Assembly: GCF_001417735.1 (NCBI RefSeq) | Contig: NZ_BBUZ01000031.1 | Coordinates: 62,001-126,000 of the forward strand | DNA from: Streptomyces sp. NBRC 110028 | GTDB taxonomy: Bacteria; Actinomycetota; Actinomycetes; Streptomycetales; Streptomycetaceae | Direction: 5' to 3' | Length of the DNA: 64,000 nt | Part shown: positions 46,009-53,823 of the stretch, piece after piece | How the letters are laid out: each line of letters begins with the position of its first letter | Numbering within the stretch: position 1 is the first letter of the stretch | Notes under the pieces: model-generated | Databases searched by the model: none | What the model was told of the DNA's origin: nothing | Seen by the model: the letters and a program-made list of their open reading frames with translations, nothing else | Position numbers and translations under genes: made by a program

Positions 46009-46134
46009 TGTTAGCCTTCGGACGTGATCATGACCGGGCGTCCCGGCGCCCTCGGACTCGCGGGTCCTCAGCGGCACGGCAAGCCCTCGGGCGAACCGCC
46101 GGACCAGCACACCCCAGCCCCCGATGGAGGATCC

Positions 46135-47049
46135 ATGACCGTCTCCGGACGTCACCCCGTCCGCGACCTGCCCCTGGACGACCTGGCCGGATTCACCCAC
46201 CACTGGGTCGACGCGGACGGCGTCCGCCTTCATGCCGTCGAAGGCGGCCGGCCGGCCGGCCCGGCTGTCGTCCTGCTCGCCGGGTTCCCGCAAACCTGGC
46301 GGGCCTGGCGAAAGGTCATGCCCGGCCTCGCCGGCCGGTTCCGCGTCATCGCGATCGACCTGCCGGGCCAGGGCCACTCCGAGCGCCCGGAGCGCGGCTA
46401 CGACACCCATACGGTCGCCGCCCACGTCCACGCCGCCGTCACGGCACTCGGAGTGCCGTCCTACTGGCTGGCCGCCCACGACATCGGCGCCTGGGTCGCC
46501 TTCTCCCTCGCCCTCGACCACGAAAGCCAACTGCGCGGGGTCGCCCTGCTCGACGCCGGAATCCCCGGCATCACCCTCCCGGAAACGATTCCCACCGACC
46601 CGGCCCGGGCGTGGAAGACCTGGCATTTCGCGTTCCACCTCGTGCCCGGCCTGCCCGAGACCCTGCTCGCCGGCCGCGAACGGGACTACGTCGGCTGGTT
46701 CCTGAAGGCGAAGGCCCTCGCTCCCGGCACATTCGACGACGCCGACCTCGACCACTACGCGGCGGCCCTCGCCGCCGACGGCGGCCTCCGCGCCTCCCTC
46801 GCCTACTACCGGGACGCCGCCGAGTCGGCGCGCAAGAACCACCAGGCGCTCAACCGGCGGCACCTGACCGTGCCCGTTCTCGGGATCTCCAGCAGCCACG
46901 GCTCCATTCCGGACATGGCGGCCTCCCTCAGCCCGTGGGCCGACCACACCACCGGAGTCAGCGTGCCCGGCGCCGGGCACTTCATCCCCGACGAGCAGCC
47001 CGAAGCCGTCGCTGCCGCGATAGCCGACTTCATCGTCGGCAGCGACTGA
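46135..47049 (+). CDS. alpha/beta hydrolase, epoxide-hydrolase/haloalkane-dehalogenase-like
   Basis: A 304-aa soluble hydrolase. Visible are the oxyanion strand LLAGFPQTWRAWRK (about residues 47-60), IAIDLPGQGHSERP, the nucleophile elbow AHDIGAWVAF with Asp (about 118), and the catalytic His in PGAGHFIPDEQP (about 281). Asp rather than Ser as nucleophile points to the epoxide hydrolase or dehalogenase group. GGAGG precedes the ATG. It is controlled, presumably, by the divergent TetR protein. Confidence 0.87.
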   Translation: MTVSGRHPVRDLPLDDLAGFTHHWVDADGVRLHAVEGGRPAGPAVVLLAGFPQTWRAWRKVMPGLAGRFRVIAIDLPGQGHSERPERGYDTHTVAAHVHAAVTALGVPSYWLAAHDIGAWVAFSLALDHESQLRGVALLDAGIPGITLPETIPTDPARAWKTWHFAFHLVPGLPETLLAGRERDYVGWFLKAKALAPGTFDDADLDHYAAALAADGGLRASLAYYRDAAESARKNHQALNRRHLTVPVLGISSSHGSIPDMAASLSPWADHTTGVSVPGAGHFIPDEQPEAVAAAIADFIVGSD

Positions 47050-47087
47050 CGCCGTTCAGGGACGAACCTCGGCCTTGGACCGATCGT

Positions 47088-48002
47088 CTAGGACAGGGTG
47101 CCGGCGACGACGGACGCCGCCTTCGCGATCAGCTTGTCGTCGTGCGCGTCGTCCTCCTCGCCGCGGTTCGTCATGACCGCCATGACGATGGGCGCGGCCC
47201 CGGGGCGCCACACCACGGCGATGTCGTTGCGGGCGCCGTAGCCGAAGCCGCTCCCCGTCTTGTCGCCGACCACCCAGCCCTCCGGCACCCCGGCCCTGAT
47301 GAGGGCGTCGCCGGTGGTGTTGGTCCGCAGCCACGTCGCCAGCTTGGCGCGTTCGGGCTTGCGGAGGACGTCGCCGAGGACGAAGGCGCGCAGGTCCCCG
47401 GCCAGCGCCCGGGGGGTGGTGGTGTCCCGCGTCTCACCCGGGGTCCATCGGCTCAGGTCGGGCTCGACGCGGTCCATCCGGGTGATGTCGTCGCCGAGCC
47501 TCCTGACCTCGCGCTGGAGCGCCTTGGGTCCGCCGATCACGTCGAACAGCAGGTTGGCCGCGGTGTTGTCGCTGTAGCGGACGGCGGCGTCGCACAGCTC
47601 GCGCAGGGTCATGCCGGTGTCGACGTGCTTCTCGGTGATGGGTGAGTTGTCGATCAGGTCGTCACGGGAGTACGTGATCACCTTGTCCATCCCGCCGAGC
47701 GAGTACCGGCGCAGCACGGCCCCGGCGGTGAGCGCCTTGTGCGTGGAGTGGAAGCCGAAGCGTTCGCCGGCCCGGTAGGCCACCTCGCGTCCGGTGCCGG
47801 TGTCAATGGCGTAGAGGCCGAGCCGGGCGTCGAACTCGCGCTCCAGGGCCTTGAGTTCGCCGGTGTACGGCTTCGTGGCGGCGGCGGTCGCCGCCGTGGG
47901 CGACGAGGCCGTGGCGGTGTCCTGCCCGCAGGCCACGAGCGGGACGAGGGCGAGCGCGGCGAGAGCGCCGAGCGCGGTGCGGCGGGCACGGGTGAACCGC
48001 AT
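47088..48002 (-). CDS. class A beta-lactamase, lipoprotein form
   Basis: Hydrolyses beta-lactams through an acyl-serine. The 304-aa protein has a lipoprotein signal (lipobox LVAC, about residue 25), so it should be membrane-anchored. Active-site motifs are STHK (Ser about 86, His in place of the usual Phe of STFK), SDN in RYSDNTAANLL (about 148), the omega-loop Glu in EPDLSRWTPGE (about 185) and KTG in DKTGSGFGYG (about 253). GGAGG precedes the ATG. It is divergent from blaA/blaB-like genes, the arrangement described for S. cacaoi. Confidence 0.92.
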   Translation of the reverse strand: MRFTRARRTALGALAALALVPLVACGQDTATASSPTAATAAATKPYTGELKALEREFDARLGLYAIDTGTGREVAYRAGERFGFHSTHKALTAGAVLRRYSLGGMDKVITYSRDDLIDNSPITEKHVDTGMTLRELCDAAVRYSDNTAANLLFDVIGGPKALQREVRRLGDDITRMDRVEPDLSRWTPGETRDTTTPRALAGDLRAFVLGDVLRKPERAKLATWLRTNTTGDALIRAGVPEGWVVGDKTGSGFGYGARNDIAVVWRPGAAPIVMAVMTNRGEEDDAHDDKLIAKAASVVAGTLS

Positions 48003-48093
48003 GGGGACCTCCAAGGGCCGGTGCTGGTCGGTGAGTTGCGAACACCTTCACCGCCGGGCACTCATGCGGTCCAATACGCTCACGCGCCACTTC

Positions 48094-48108
48094 ATGCCGA
48101 TCTGGCAT
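48094..48108. promoter_or_regulatory. LysR-type operator dyad in the beta-lactamase divergent promoter
   Basis: ATGCC-GATCT-GGCAT is a perfect dyad in the 119-bp gap, 14 nt upstream of the LysR start. BlaA-type activators bind such sites between blaL and blaA; this role is inferred. Confidence 0.6.
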
Positions 48109-48121
48109 AAGGTTCCGGGTT

Positions 48122-49009
48122 GTGGATCTCGTCGGGGCGTGCCGTGCGTTCGTCAGCGTGAGCGAGTACGGCAGTTTCACCGTGGGGGCGGCGGCTGCCG
48201 GGATGTCCCAGCCGGTGGCCAGCCGTCGCGTCGCCGCCCTGGAGGAACGCTTCGGTGAGCCGCTGTTCGAGCGCACGTCGCGGCGGGCCGTGCTCACCCC
48301 GTTCGGGCGGGACATGCTGCCGACGGCCCGGCAGCTCGTCCAGGCGGCGGACGTGCTGCTGCACGAGGCCGAGGCGGTCAAGCGCAAGCCGTGGCGGCTC
48401 GCGGTGCCCGGCATCTGCACCACGGCCGGTCTCGCCCGGCTCGTCGCCGAGGCGCGGGGGCTCGGCGTCACCCTGGACCTCCGGGTCGCGGCACCGGCGC
48501 GGCGCGCGGAGCTGATCCACACTCAGCACGTACGCGCCGCCCTGCTCACGGTGGTGCCGGACGACGCCGCGTGGTCCGTACCGCTCGGGCTGGCCGGTGC
48601 CGTGGATCCCGGGGTGCGGCGCGTCTACCTGGAGACGCTGCGGGTCGGCCGGGCCTCCTCCGGCCCGGCCCGGCGCGTCTGGATACAGCCGGAGGACGAC
48701 GTGCCGCACATCCGCGATCCGCTGACCCGGCTGCGCGACGCGGTGGGCCTGCGGCCCGCCCAGCTCGTCACCGCGACCGACCTGACCACTGCCGTGGCGG
48801 AGGCCCTGCGCACCCACGACGTGCTGCTGTGCTCGCCCGCGCAGGCCGCGGAACTCGGCCTGCACTGGCGGCCCGTGGGCGAACTGGCCACCCTCACCCG
48901 CGGCTACGCCCTCGTCTCCGCGGAGGGCAGTCCCCAGCACATCGAAGCACGCCTGGGCGGGGCCATAGCCCGCTGCCTGGGCGCCGAGACCCGGCGGGTG
49001 CCCACGTGA
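48122..49009 (+). CDS. blaA: LysR-family regulator, BlaA-like
   Basis: A 295-aa regulator with an N-terminal winged HTH (about residues 3-62; FTVGAAAAGMSQPVASRRVAALEERFG) and a LysR substrate domain. It is divergent from the beta-lactamase and overlaps a BlaB-like gene by 4 nt (GTGA). In S. cacaoi blaA and blaB are both required for beta-lactamase induction, so by synteny this is probably the activator of the lactamase at 47.1-48.0 kb. Confidence 0.85.
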   Translation: MDLVGACRAFVSVSEYGSFTVGAAAAGMSQPVASRRVAALEERFGEPLFERTSRRAVLTPFGRDMLPTARQLVQAADVLLHEAEAVKRKPWRLAVPGICTTAGLARLVAEARGLGVTLDLRVAAPARRAELIHTQHVRAALLTVVPDDAAWSVPLGLAGAVDPGVRRVYLETLRVGRASSGPARRVWIQPEDDVPHIRDPLTRLRDAVGLRPAQLVTATDLTTAVAEALRTHDVLLCSPAQAAELGLHWRPVGELATLTRGYALVSAEGSPQHIEARLGGAIARCLGAETRRVPT

Positions 49010-49908
49010 ACACCGAAGCGCTGCTCCACGACGTACGGCGGCAGCTGCACGACGGCGGCCTGCGCGGCTGCCTCCTCGTACGGGACCTGCACACGGGCGA
49101 GGAGCTGGGCATCGACCCGGACACCCAGCTGCCCTCGGCCTCCCTGGTCAAGGTCCCGCTGGCGCTGGCGACGGCGGAGCGCGTCCGGCGCGGCGAGCTG
49201 GACGGGGCGACACGGCTGGAGGTGCGGCCCGGGCGCGTCACCACGCCCGGCCCCACCGGGCTGAGCCGCTTCCGCCACCCGGCGCGGATCGCGGTCGACG
49301 ACCTGCTGTACCTGAGCACCTGCCTGAGCGACGGGGCGGCCGCCGACGCGCTGTTCGGGCTCACCCCACCCGCCCGGGTCGCCGACATCCTCCACGAGCT
49401 GGGGCTGCGCGGCATCACCGTCCGGCACACCGTGGACGAGCTGTCCGACACCCCGGTGGAACGCTTCGACACCGCCCAGGCCCACCTGGCCCACGCCCTG
49501 GCCATCGGCGCCGGTACGGGCGGCCGCGGCCACCGGGTGCCACAGCTCGACACGACCCGCGCCAACACGGGCAGCGCCCGCTCCTACGTCGACCTGCTCC
49601 AGGCCCTGTGGACCCCGTCGAAGATCCACCCCGAGGTGGCGGAGCGCGTACGCGACCTCATGGCCCACAACGTCCTGCGGCACCGACTGGCCCCGGACTT
49701 CAGCTCGGACGCCACGAAGTGGTCCTCCAAGACCGGCACCCTGCTGAACCTCCGCCACGAGGTGGGCGTGGTCGAGCACGCCGACGGCCAGTCCTTCGCC
49801 ATCGCGGTCCTGACGGAGTCCGAGGTGCCGGCCGCCGTCCAGCCCGGCGCGGAGGCCCTGATGGCCCAGGCGGCCCGCACCCTGCGGGACCACTTACGGC
49901 AGCTCTAG
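49006..49908 (+). CDS. blaB: BlaB-like penicillin-interactive/serine-hydrolase-fold regulator
   Basis: A 300-aa protein of the beta-lactamase/PBP fold without signal peptide. It keeps SxxK-like SLVK (about residues 47-50) and KTGT (about 246), with SDG in place of SDN. This matches BlaB, a cytoplasmic accessory factor of beta-lactamase regulation. It carries one TTA codon at 49894, so its completion may need bldA tRNA. The TAG stop is formed by the TA flank plus the first G of a MITE-like element, so the natural C-terminus may have been altered. Confidence 0.82.
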   Translation: MNTEALLHDVRRQLHDGGLRGCLLVRDLHTGEELGIDPDTQLPSASLVKVPLALATAERVRRGELDGATRLEVRPGRVTTPGPTGLSRFRHPARIAVDDLLYLSTCLSDGAAADALFGLTPPARVADILHELGLRGITVRHTVDELSDTPVERFDTAQAHLAHALAIGAGTGGRGHRVPQLDTTRANTGSARSYVDLLQALWTPSKIHPEVAERVRDLMAHNVLRHRLAPDFSSDATKWSSKTGTLLNLRHEVGVVEHADGQSFAIAVLTESEVPAAVQPGAEALMAQAARTLRDHLRQL

Positions 49909-50108
49909 GGCGTGTTTCGAAGTCCCGCCTGCCCCGCGACGCCTGGCACGCACGCTCGCTGCGTTGTCGGGATCGTCCGAGTAGGCCCGCCCCCGGACTC
50001 CGTCCGGGAGGTGGCCCCGCGAGGACGACCCTCCGCCTCGCGATCGCACGCACCAGACGCCGCGGGGCCCGCCCTCCGGGCGGACGGCGCTACTTTCGAA
50101 ACACGCCC
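49908..50108. mobile_element. 201-bp MITE-like element with TA target duplication
   Basis: The ends are inverted repeats: GGGCGTGTTTCGAA on the left and TTCGAAACACGCCC on the right, flanked on both sides by TA (49906-49907 and 50109-50110). It contains no coding frame. TA duplication points to mobilisation by an IS630/mariner-type transposase, absent here. From memory, sequences with this GGGCGTGTTTCG end are frequent in Streptomyces genomes. Confidence 0.78.
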
Positions 50109-50121
50109 TACCGTAGAGGAG

Positions 50122-50865
50122 TCACGCCTGGACGGTTGGGCGCACGTTGATCTCGCCGATCTCGACATCATCGGGCTGCTCGACGGCGAAGGCCACCGCG
50201 CGGGCGACCGCCTCCGGTGGGAGGCCCACCGCGGCCATGTTCTCGCGCGTCTGCTCCCGCAGGTGCGGGTCCGCCATGGAGTCGGCGAGATCGGTGCGGA
50301 CGTATCCCGGCGAGATGGCCGTCGTGCGCACCACCCCGTCGGTGGACTCCGTGCGCAGCCCCTCGTGGATGGTGCGCACCGCGTTCTTGGTCGCGGCGTA
50401 GACCGCCATCGAGGGGGACACGCCCGCCAGGCCCGCCACGGAGACGATGCTCACCAGATGGCCCGCCCCCTGTTCGCGGAAGACGGGCAGCGCGGCGGCG
50501 ACGCCGTTGAGCATGCCGCGCAGATTGACATCGATCATGGCCGACCACCCTTCGGTGTCGAGGTCGGCCAGCGGGCTGATCGGGGCGATGCCGGCGTTGT
50601 TCACCAGGACGTCGATGCGGCCGTACTGGCCGGTGGTGGTCGCGACCAGGCGCCGCAGGTCCCCGGCCCGGGTGACGTCGACGACGCACGTGGCGGCACG
50701 CCCCCCGGCCTCCCGGATGTCCCGCGCTATCGCGTCGACGCGCTCGCCGCGGCGCGCCGCGAGGACGACCGCGGCGCCGCGCCGGGCGAGTAGACGGGCC
50801 GTGGCTTCGCCGATGCCGCCGCTGGCCCCGGTGATGGCGACGACCTTGCCGTGCAGAGAGAGCAC
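50122..50865 (-). CDS. short-chain dehydrogenase/reductase
   Basis: A 247-aa classical SDR. The NAD(P) site is ITGASGGIGEAT (about residues 10-21), followed by NNAG (about 86), Ser in SIVSVAG, and the YxxxK active site in YAATKNAV (about 152-159). GGAGG stands 5 nt before GTG 50865, which is preferred to an upstream TTG. It is divergent from a TetR gene with duplicated operators between. The substrate is unknown. Confidence 0.9.
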   Translation of the reverse strand: MLSLHGKVVAITGASGGIGEATARLLARRGAAVVLAARRGERVDAIARDIREAGGRAATCVVDVTRAGDLRRLVATTTGQYGRIDVLVNNAGIAPISPLADLDTEGWSAMIDVNLRGMLNGVAAALPVFREQGAGHLVSIVSVAGLAGVSPSMAVYAATKNAVRTIHEGLRTESTDGVVRTTAISPGYVRTDLADSMADPHLREQTRENMAAVGLPPEAVARAVAFAVEQPDDVEIGEINVRPTVQA

Positions 50866-50880
50866 TGCTGCCTCCAAGTA

Positions 50881-50931
50881 AAGTGGACACGTGTCCGCGT
50901 GGGATTCACCCTACCGGACACGTGTCCACTT
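50881..50931. promoter_or_regulatory. twin TetR operators arranged as a 17-bp inverted repeat
   Basis: The palindrome GGACACGTGTCC occurs twice (50885-50896 and 50916-50927). Each is extended so that AAGTGGACACGTGTCCG and its reverse complement face each other across 17 nt. They cover the SDR/TetR divergent promoters and probably bind the TetR protein encoded next, with centres 31 bp apart (about three helical turns). Confidence 0.85.
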
Positions 50932-50959
50932 GTCGCAGGCGGAACGTCAGGAGAGACCT

Positions 50960-51520
50960 ATGAGCGTGCCGGCACGCCGTCCGGACGCGGCGCGGAACCG
51001 GACCCGCATCGTGGAGGCCGCCCGCGCGGCCCTCGCCGAGTCCAGCCACGTCCACCTCAATGAGATCGCCAAGCGCGCCGGTGTGGGACAGGGGACGCTC
51101 TACCGGAACTTCCCCAACCGCGAAGCGCTCCTCGCCGAGGTCTACCGGCGCGACGTCGAAGCGCTCGTGGCCGCCGCCCCCGCGCTGCTGGCGGAACACG
51201 AGCCGGTGGAAGCCTTGCGTCACTGGCTCGACCGGGTGATCGACTACGCCGAGATCAAGCACGGCGTCCTGGCGGCGCTCGAACCGGCGGCGTGGCAGGA
51301 CCTCGTCGCCCACAGCCACAACCCCATCGAAGGCGCCCTCGGCCGCCTGCTGGACGCCGGGAAGGCGGCCGGTGCCCTCCGCACGGACGTGGACGCCCAC
51401 GGGGTCCTGCTGCTGATCGCCTACCTCGGCCGGCTGGACCGGGACGCGTGGGAATCGACGGCACGGCCGCTGATGAGCGTCATCCTCGACGGCCTCCGCC
51501 GACGGGACGCGGAGCGGTGA
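50960..51520 (+). CDS. TetR-family regulator
   Basis: A 186-aa TetR protein with HTH at about residues 12-57 (VHLNEIAKRAGVGQGTLYRNFPNREALL) and a helical effector domain containing LEPAAWQDLVAHSHN. CAGGAG precedes the ATG. It is divergent from the SDR gene and is very likely the ligand of the twin operators, controlling both genes. Confidence 0.92.
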   Translation: MSVPARRPDAARNRTRIVEAARAALAESSHVHLNEIAKRAGVGQGTLYRNFPNREALLAEVYRRDVEALVAAAPALLAEHEPVEALRHWLDRVIDYAEIKHGVLAALEPAAWQDLVAHSHNPIEGALGRLLDAGKAAGALRTDVDAHGVLLLIAYLGRLDRDAWESTARPLMSVILDGLRRRDAER

Positions 51521-51544
51521 GGGCCCGTACGGCGAGGCGGGACA

Positions 51545-51757
51545 CCCCCAGCCCTCCGGTACCTGAGCAGCCGAGCGCCGGGGGGCGGAGATGCCCCACC
51601 CCCAGCCCCTCCAGCGTTTGAGGAGCGGGGTCCCGGGAGCGGAGATGCCTCACCCCAGCCCCTCCGACACTCAAGCAGCAGGGCCCCGGGGCGGAGAAGC
51701 CCCACCCCCAGCCCCTCCGGCGTTTGAGGAGCGGGGTCCGGGGGCGGAGCCCCGGCG
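51545..51757. repeat. four-copy GC-rich intergenic repeat array
   Basis: Roughly 54-bp units of the type CCCCAGCCCCTCC-N-GTTTGAGGAGCGGGG-TCC-GGGGCGGAG recur at about 51545, 51600, 51653 and 51708. Copies 2 and 4 carry GCGTTTGAGGAGCGGGGTC, while 1 and 3 are diverged. A further GGGGGCGGAAGCCCCC-type tail runs to about 51830. This is the well-known kind of dispersed Streptomyces intergenic repeat, unusual here for its tandem arrangement. No gene is seen from 51521 to 52031. Confidence 0.75.
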
Positions 51758-51890
51758 GGGGTGTGGGGGGCGGAAGCCCCCACCAGGGGGGCCGGGGGCC
51801 GTGCCCCCGGTTCGGGAAGGGGCGGGGTGGGGAAAGGTCACCCCAGCTGTTTTCAGCGGGGTGAAGTAGAGCCGGTGGGGCGGTGGTTTT

Positions 51891-51926
51891 GGGAGCCGCT
51901 GGTTCGGCGGCGGGAATGGGAGCCAC
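51891..51926 (+). mobile_element. left IS21-like terminal repeat
   Basis: A GGGAGCC-containing terminus, GGGAGCCGCT followed by GGCGGCGGGA and GGGAGCCAC, matches in inverted orientation the sequence at 53783-53813. It precedes a transposase fragment on the same strand, as at the left end of an IS21-family element. Confidence 0.55.
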
Positions 51927-52031
51927 CTGGTGTGATGGTGCGCGACATGCCACCTTTGGAGTAATCGGGGTTTTGGGCTGTTTGGCCGCTCACGCTGTGG
52001 TCGTTGATCACGGTCGTGTCAGGAGACCCGT

Positions 52032-52289
52032 GTGTACAGGTCGCGTGAGTGGATCTTTGAGCGGATCCGCCGGGACCGGCGTCTGGACCCGGCGGTGTCG
52101 GGGCGGGCGCTGGCCCTGCGGTACCGGGTGTCGCGGAACACGGTGGCGAAGGCGCTGGCGTCGCCGGTGCCGGCGAAGCGGAAGAAGCCACCGCCGCGTG
52201 CGAGTGTGCTGGAGGTGATGCCCGCTCTTCTGCACCCTGCCGTCCTGAGCAGCGTCGAAAGGAGGCCAAGGCCAATGGTGGACCGATGA
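52032..52289 (+). pseudogene. IstA-like transposase N-terminal fragment
   Basis: An 85-codon frame whose first about 60 residues (REWIFERIRRDRRLDPAVSG, RALALRYRVSRNTVAKALAS, PVPAKRKKPPPR) resemble the N-terminal HTH of IS21-family IstA transposases. The catalytic DDE domain and IstB are absent. Similarity ends near 52217, after which sequence leads into the PP2C gene. The remnant cannot support transposition. Confidence 0.55.
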
Positions 52290-52304
52290 AGGAAAGGCGC
52301 CAGA

Positions 52305-53531
52305 GTGACTGAGCACGACATGACGGTCGAAGGGCTGCTGGCAGCGGTGGAACAGGCGCCACCAGTAGATTCTGTTGCAGTGGTCGCCCAGGCCCTTGCC
52401 AGGCAGATGGATGCCCGTGAGGTCCGCTTCTGGATCATCGATTTCACCGGCGACGTCTTGCTGTCTCTACCGGTGGCCAATAACACGGAAGGCGAAGGCG
52501 GAGACCAAGACCACATCGACCTTCGCGGCGGCCTCCACGAGGAGGTGATCCGCTCCCAGCAACTGCACATCACCCAGACCCCCGAGCCGGTGAGCGGATA
52601 CCGGGCGCTGGCACCGGTGACCACCCATGGAGACGCCATCGGCATCCTGGAAGTGACCACAACCGCCCAGCCCAGCCCACGTCACCGCCACCAGATCACG
52701 CAGGCCTCCCAAGCCCTGGCCTACATCGTCACCTCCAACCGGCGCTTCACCGACCTCTACGAATGGGGCCGGCGCAGCATCCCGCCCACCCTGGCCGCTG
52801 AAATCCAGCACAACCTTCTCCCACAGGCTCTGTCCTGTGAAGCCGGACCGGTCACTTTCGCCGGCGCCCTCCAGCCAACCCACGACATCTCCGGCGACAC
52901 CTTCGACTACAGCCTGGACAGGCACACCCTGCACGTCTCCATCACCGACGCCATGGGCCACCACACCCACGCCGCACTACTGGCAACGCTCATCGTCGGC
53001 TCCCTGCGCAACACCCGGCGCGCCCGGGCCCCTCTGGCCGAGCAGGCCCGGGCAGCACACCAGGCCGTCCTGGACTACGGCCAGGACGCCACCGTCACGG
53101 GCCAGCTCCTGAACATCAACCTGTCCACCGGCCACGCCCAGTTCGTCAACGCCGGCCACCCCTGGCCACTGCGACTGCGCAACGGCCGCGTCAGCGAGAT
53201 CCAACCGGAAGTGGACCTGCCCTTCGGCGCACCCTGGGACGGCCACTTCCGCGTGCAGAACCTTCACCTGGCCCCCGGAGACCGACTGGTTCTGATCACC
53301 GACGGGATGACCGAACGCAACACCACCGCCCTGGACCTCCCCGCCCGCATCGAAGCCGACGCCGCCCTACACCCCCGCGAAGCCGTCCGCTCCCTCATGC
53401 GCGCCCTCCGCCGAGCCACCCAAGGAAACCTGCTGGACGACGCCACCGTCATCTGCCTGGACTGGCACGGCACCGGCTCCAGCCGGCACACCAGCACGAC
53501 CAGCGCCGACACCTTCCCAAATCGCCACTGA
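52305..53531 (+). CDS. PP2C-family (SpoIIE/RsbU-type) serine phosphatase with GAF-like domain
   Basis: A 408-aa protein. The N-terminal about 160 residues look like a GAF-type sensor. The C-terminal phosphatase (about 170-390) shows LLPQALSCEAG, GDTFDYSLD and SITDAMGHHTHAALLATL (metal Asp), NAGHPWPLRLR, LVLITDGMTERN and LLDDATVICLDW. Such enzymes dephosphorylate anti-anti-sigma factors. Length and motifs look complete, with no membrane helix. GGAAAGG precedes the GTG. It lies between IS21-like ends and uses more CAC/CCA-type codons than its neighbours, suggesting acquisition. Confidence 0.88.
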   Translation: MTEHDMTVEGLLAAVEQAPPVDSVAVVAQALARQMDAREVRFWIIDFTGDVLLSLPVANNTEGEGGDQDHIDLRGGLHEEVIRSQQLHITQTPEPVSGYRALAPVTTHGDAIGILEVTTTAQPSPRHRHQITQASQALAYIVTSNRRFTDLYEWGRRSIPPTLAAEIQHNLLPQALSCEAGPVTFAGALQPTHDISGDTFDYSLDRHTLHVSITDAMGHHTHAALLATLIVGSLRNTRRARAPLAEQARAAHQAVLDYGQDATVTGQLLNINLSTGHAQFVNAGHPWPLRLRNGRVSEIQPEVDLPFGAPWDGHFRVQNLHLAPGDRLVLITDGMTERNTTALDLPARIEADAALHPREAVRSLMRALRRATQGNLLDDATVICLDWHGTGSSRHTSTTSADTFPNRH

Positions 53532-53715
53532 CGCACACCAGAACACGAGCACCACCGCAGCCCGCTCCCAGCACACGGAGTCGGGCCCCTTGGCACGCGC
53601 CTGTCAGGGACACGAATCAAAGGGCCCGGGGACCACAAGGTATCGAGACCGACGACCAGGCCAACGCGGACATGCTCGTCCGTGTCCTCACGGACAAACA
53701 TCACCCGATAGGGGC

Positions 53716-53813
53716 GGCTCCCGATCCCACCGCCGATCATGATCCGCGGTGCTGTCCCTCTCGTGCACAAACGCAGCAGTCTGGCTCCCGATCCCACCGC
53801 CCAAGTGGCTCCC
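53716..53813 (-). mobile_element. right IS21-like terminal repeats
   Basis: GGCTCCCGATCCCACCGCC occurs twice as a direct repeat (53716 and 53783) and is followed by GTGGCTCCC (53805). Read on the minus strand the outer 31 bp align well with the left terminus at 51891. The 292-base gap after the PP2C gene otherwise shows nothing recognisable. Confidence 0.5.
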
Positions 53814-53823
53814 GTTCACCCCG

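Noticed and set aside
53532..53715. Remaining istB gene of the IS21-like element
   Set aside because: No P-loop or IstB-like frame was found between the phosphatase and the right-end repeats.
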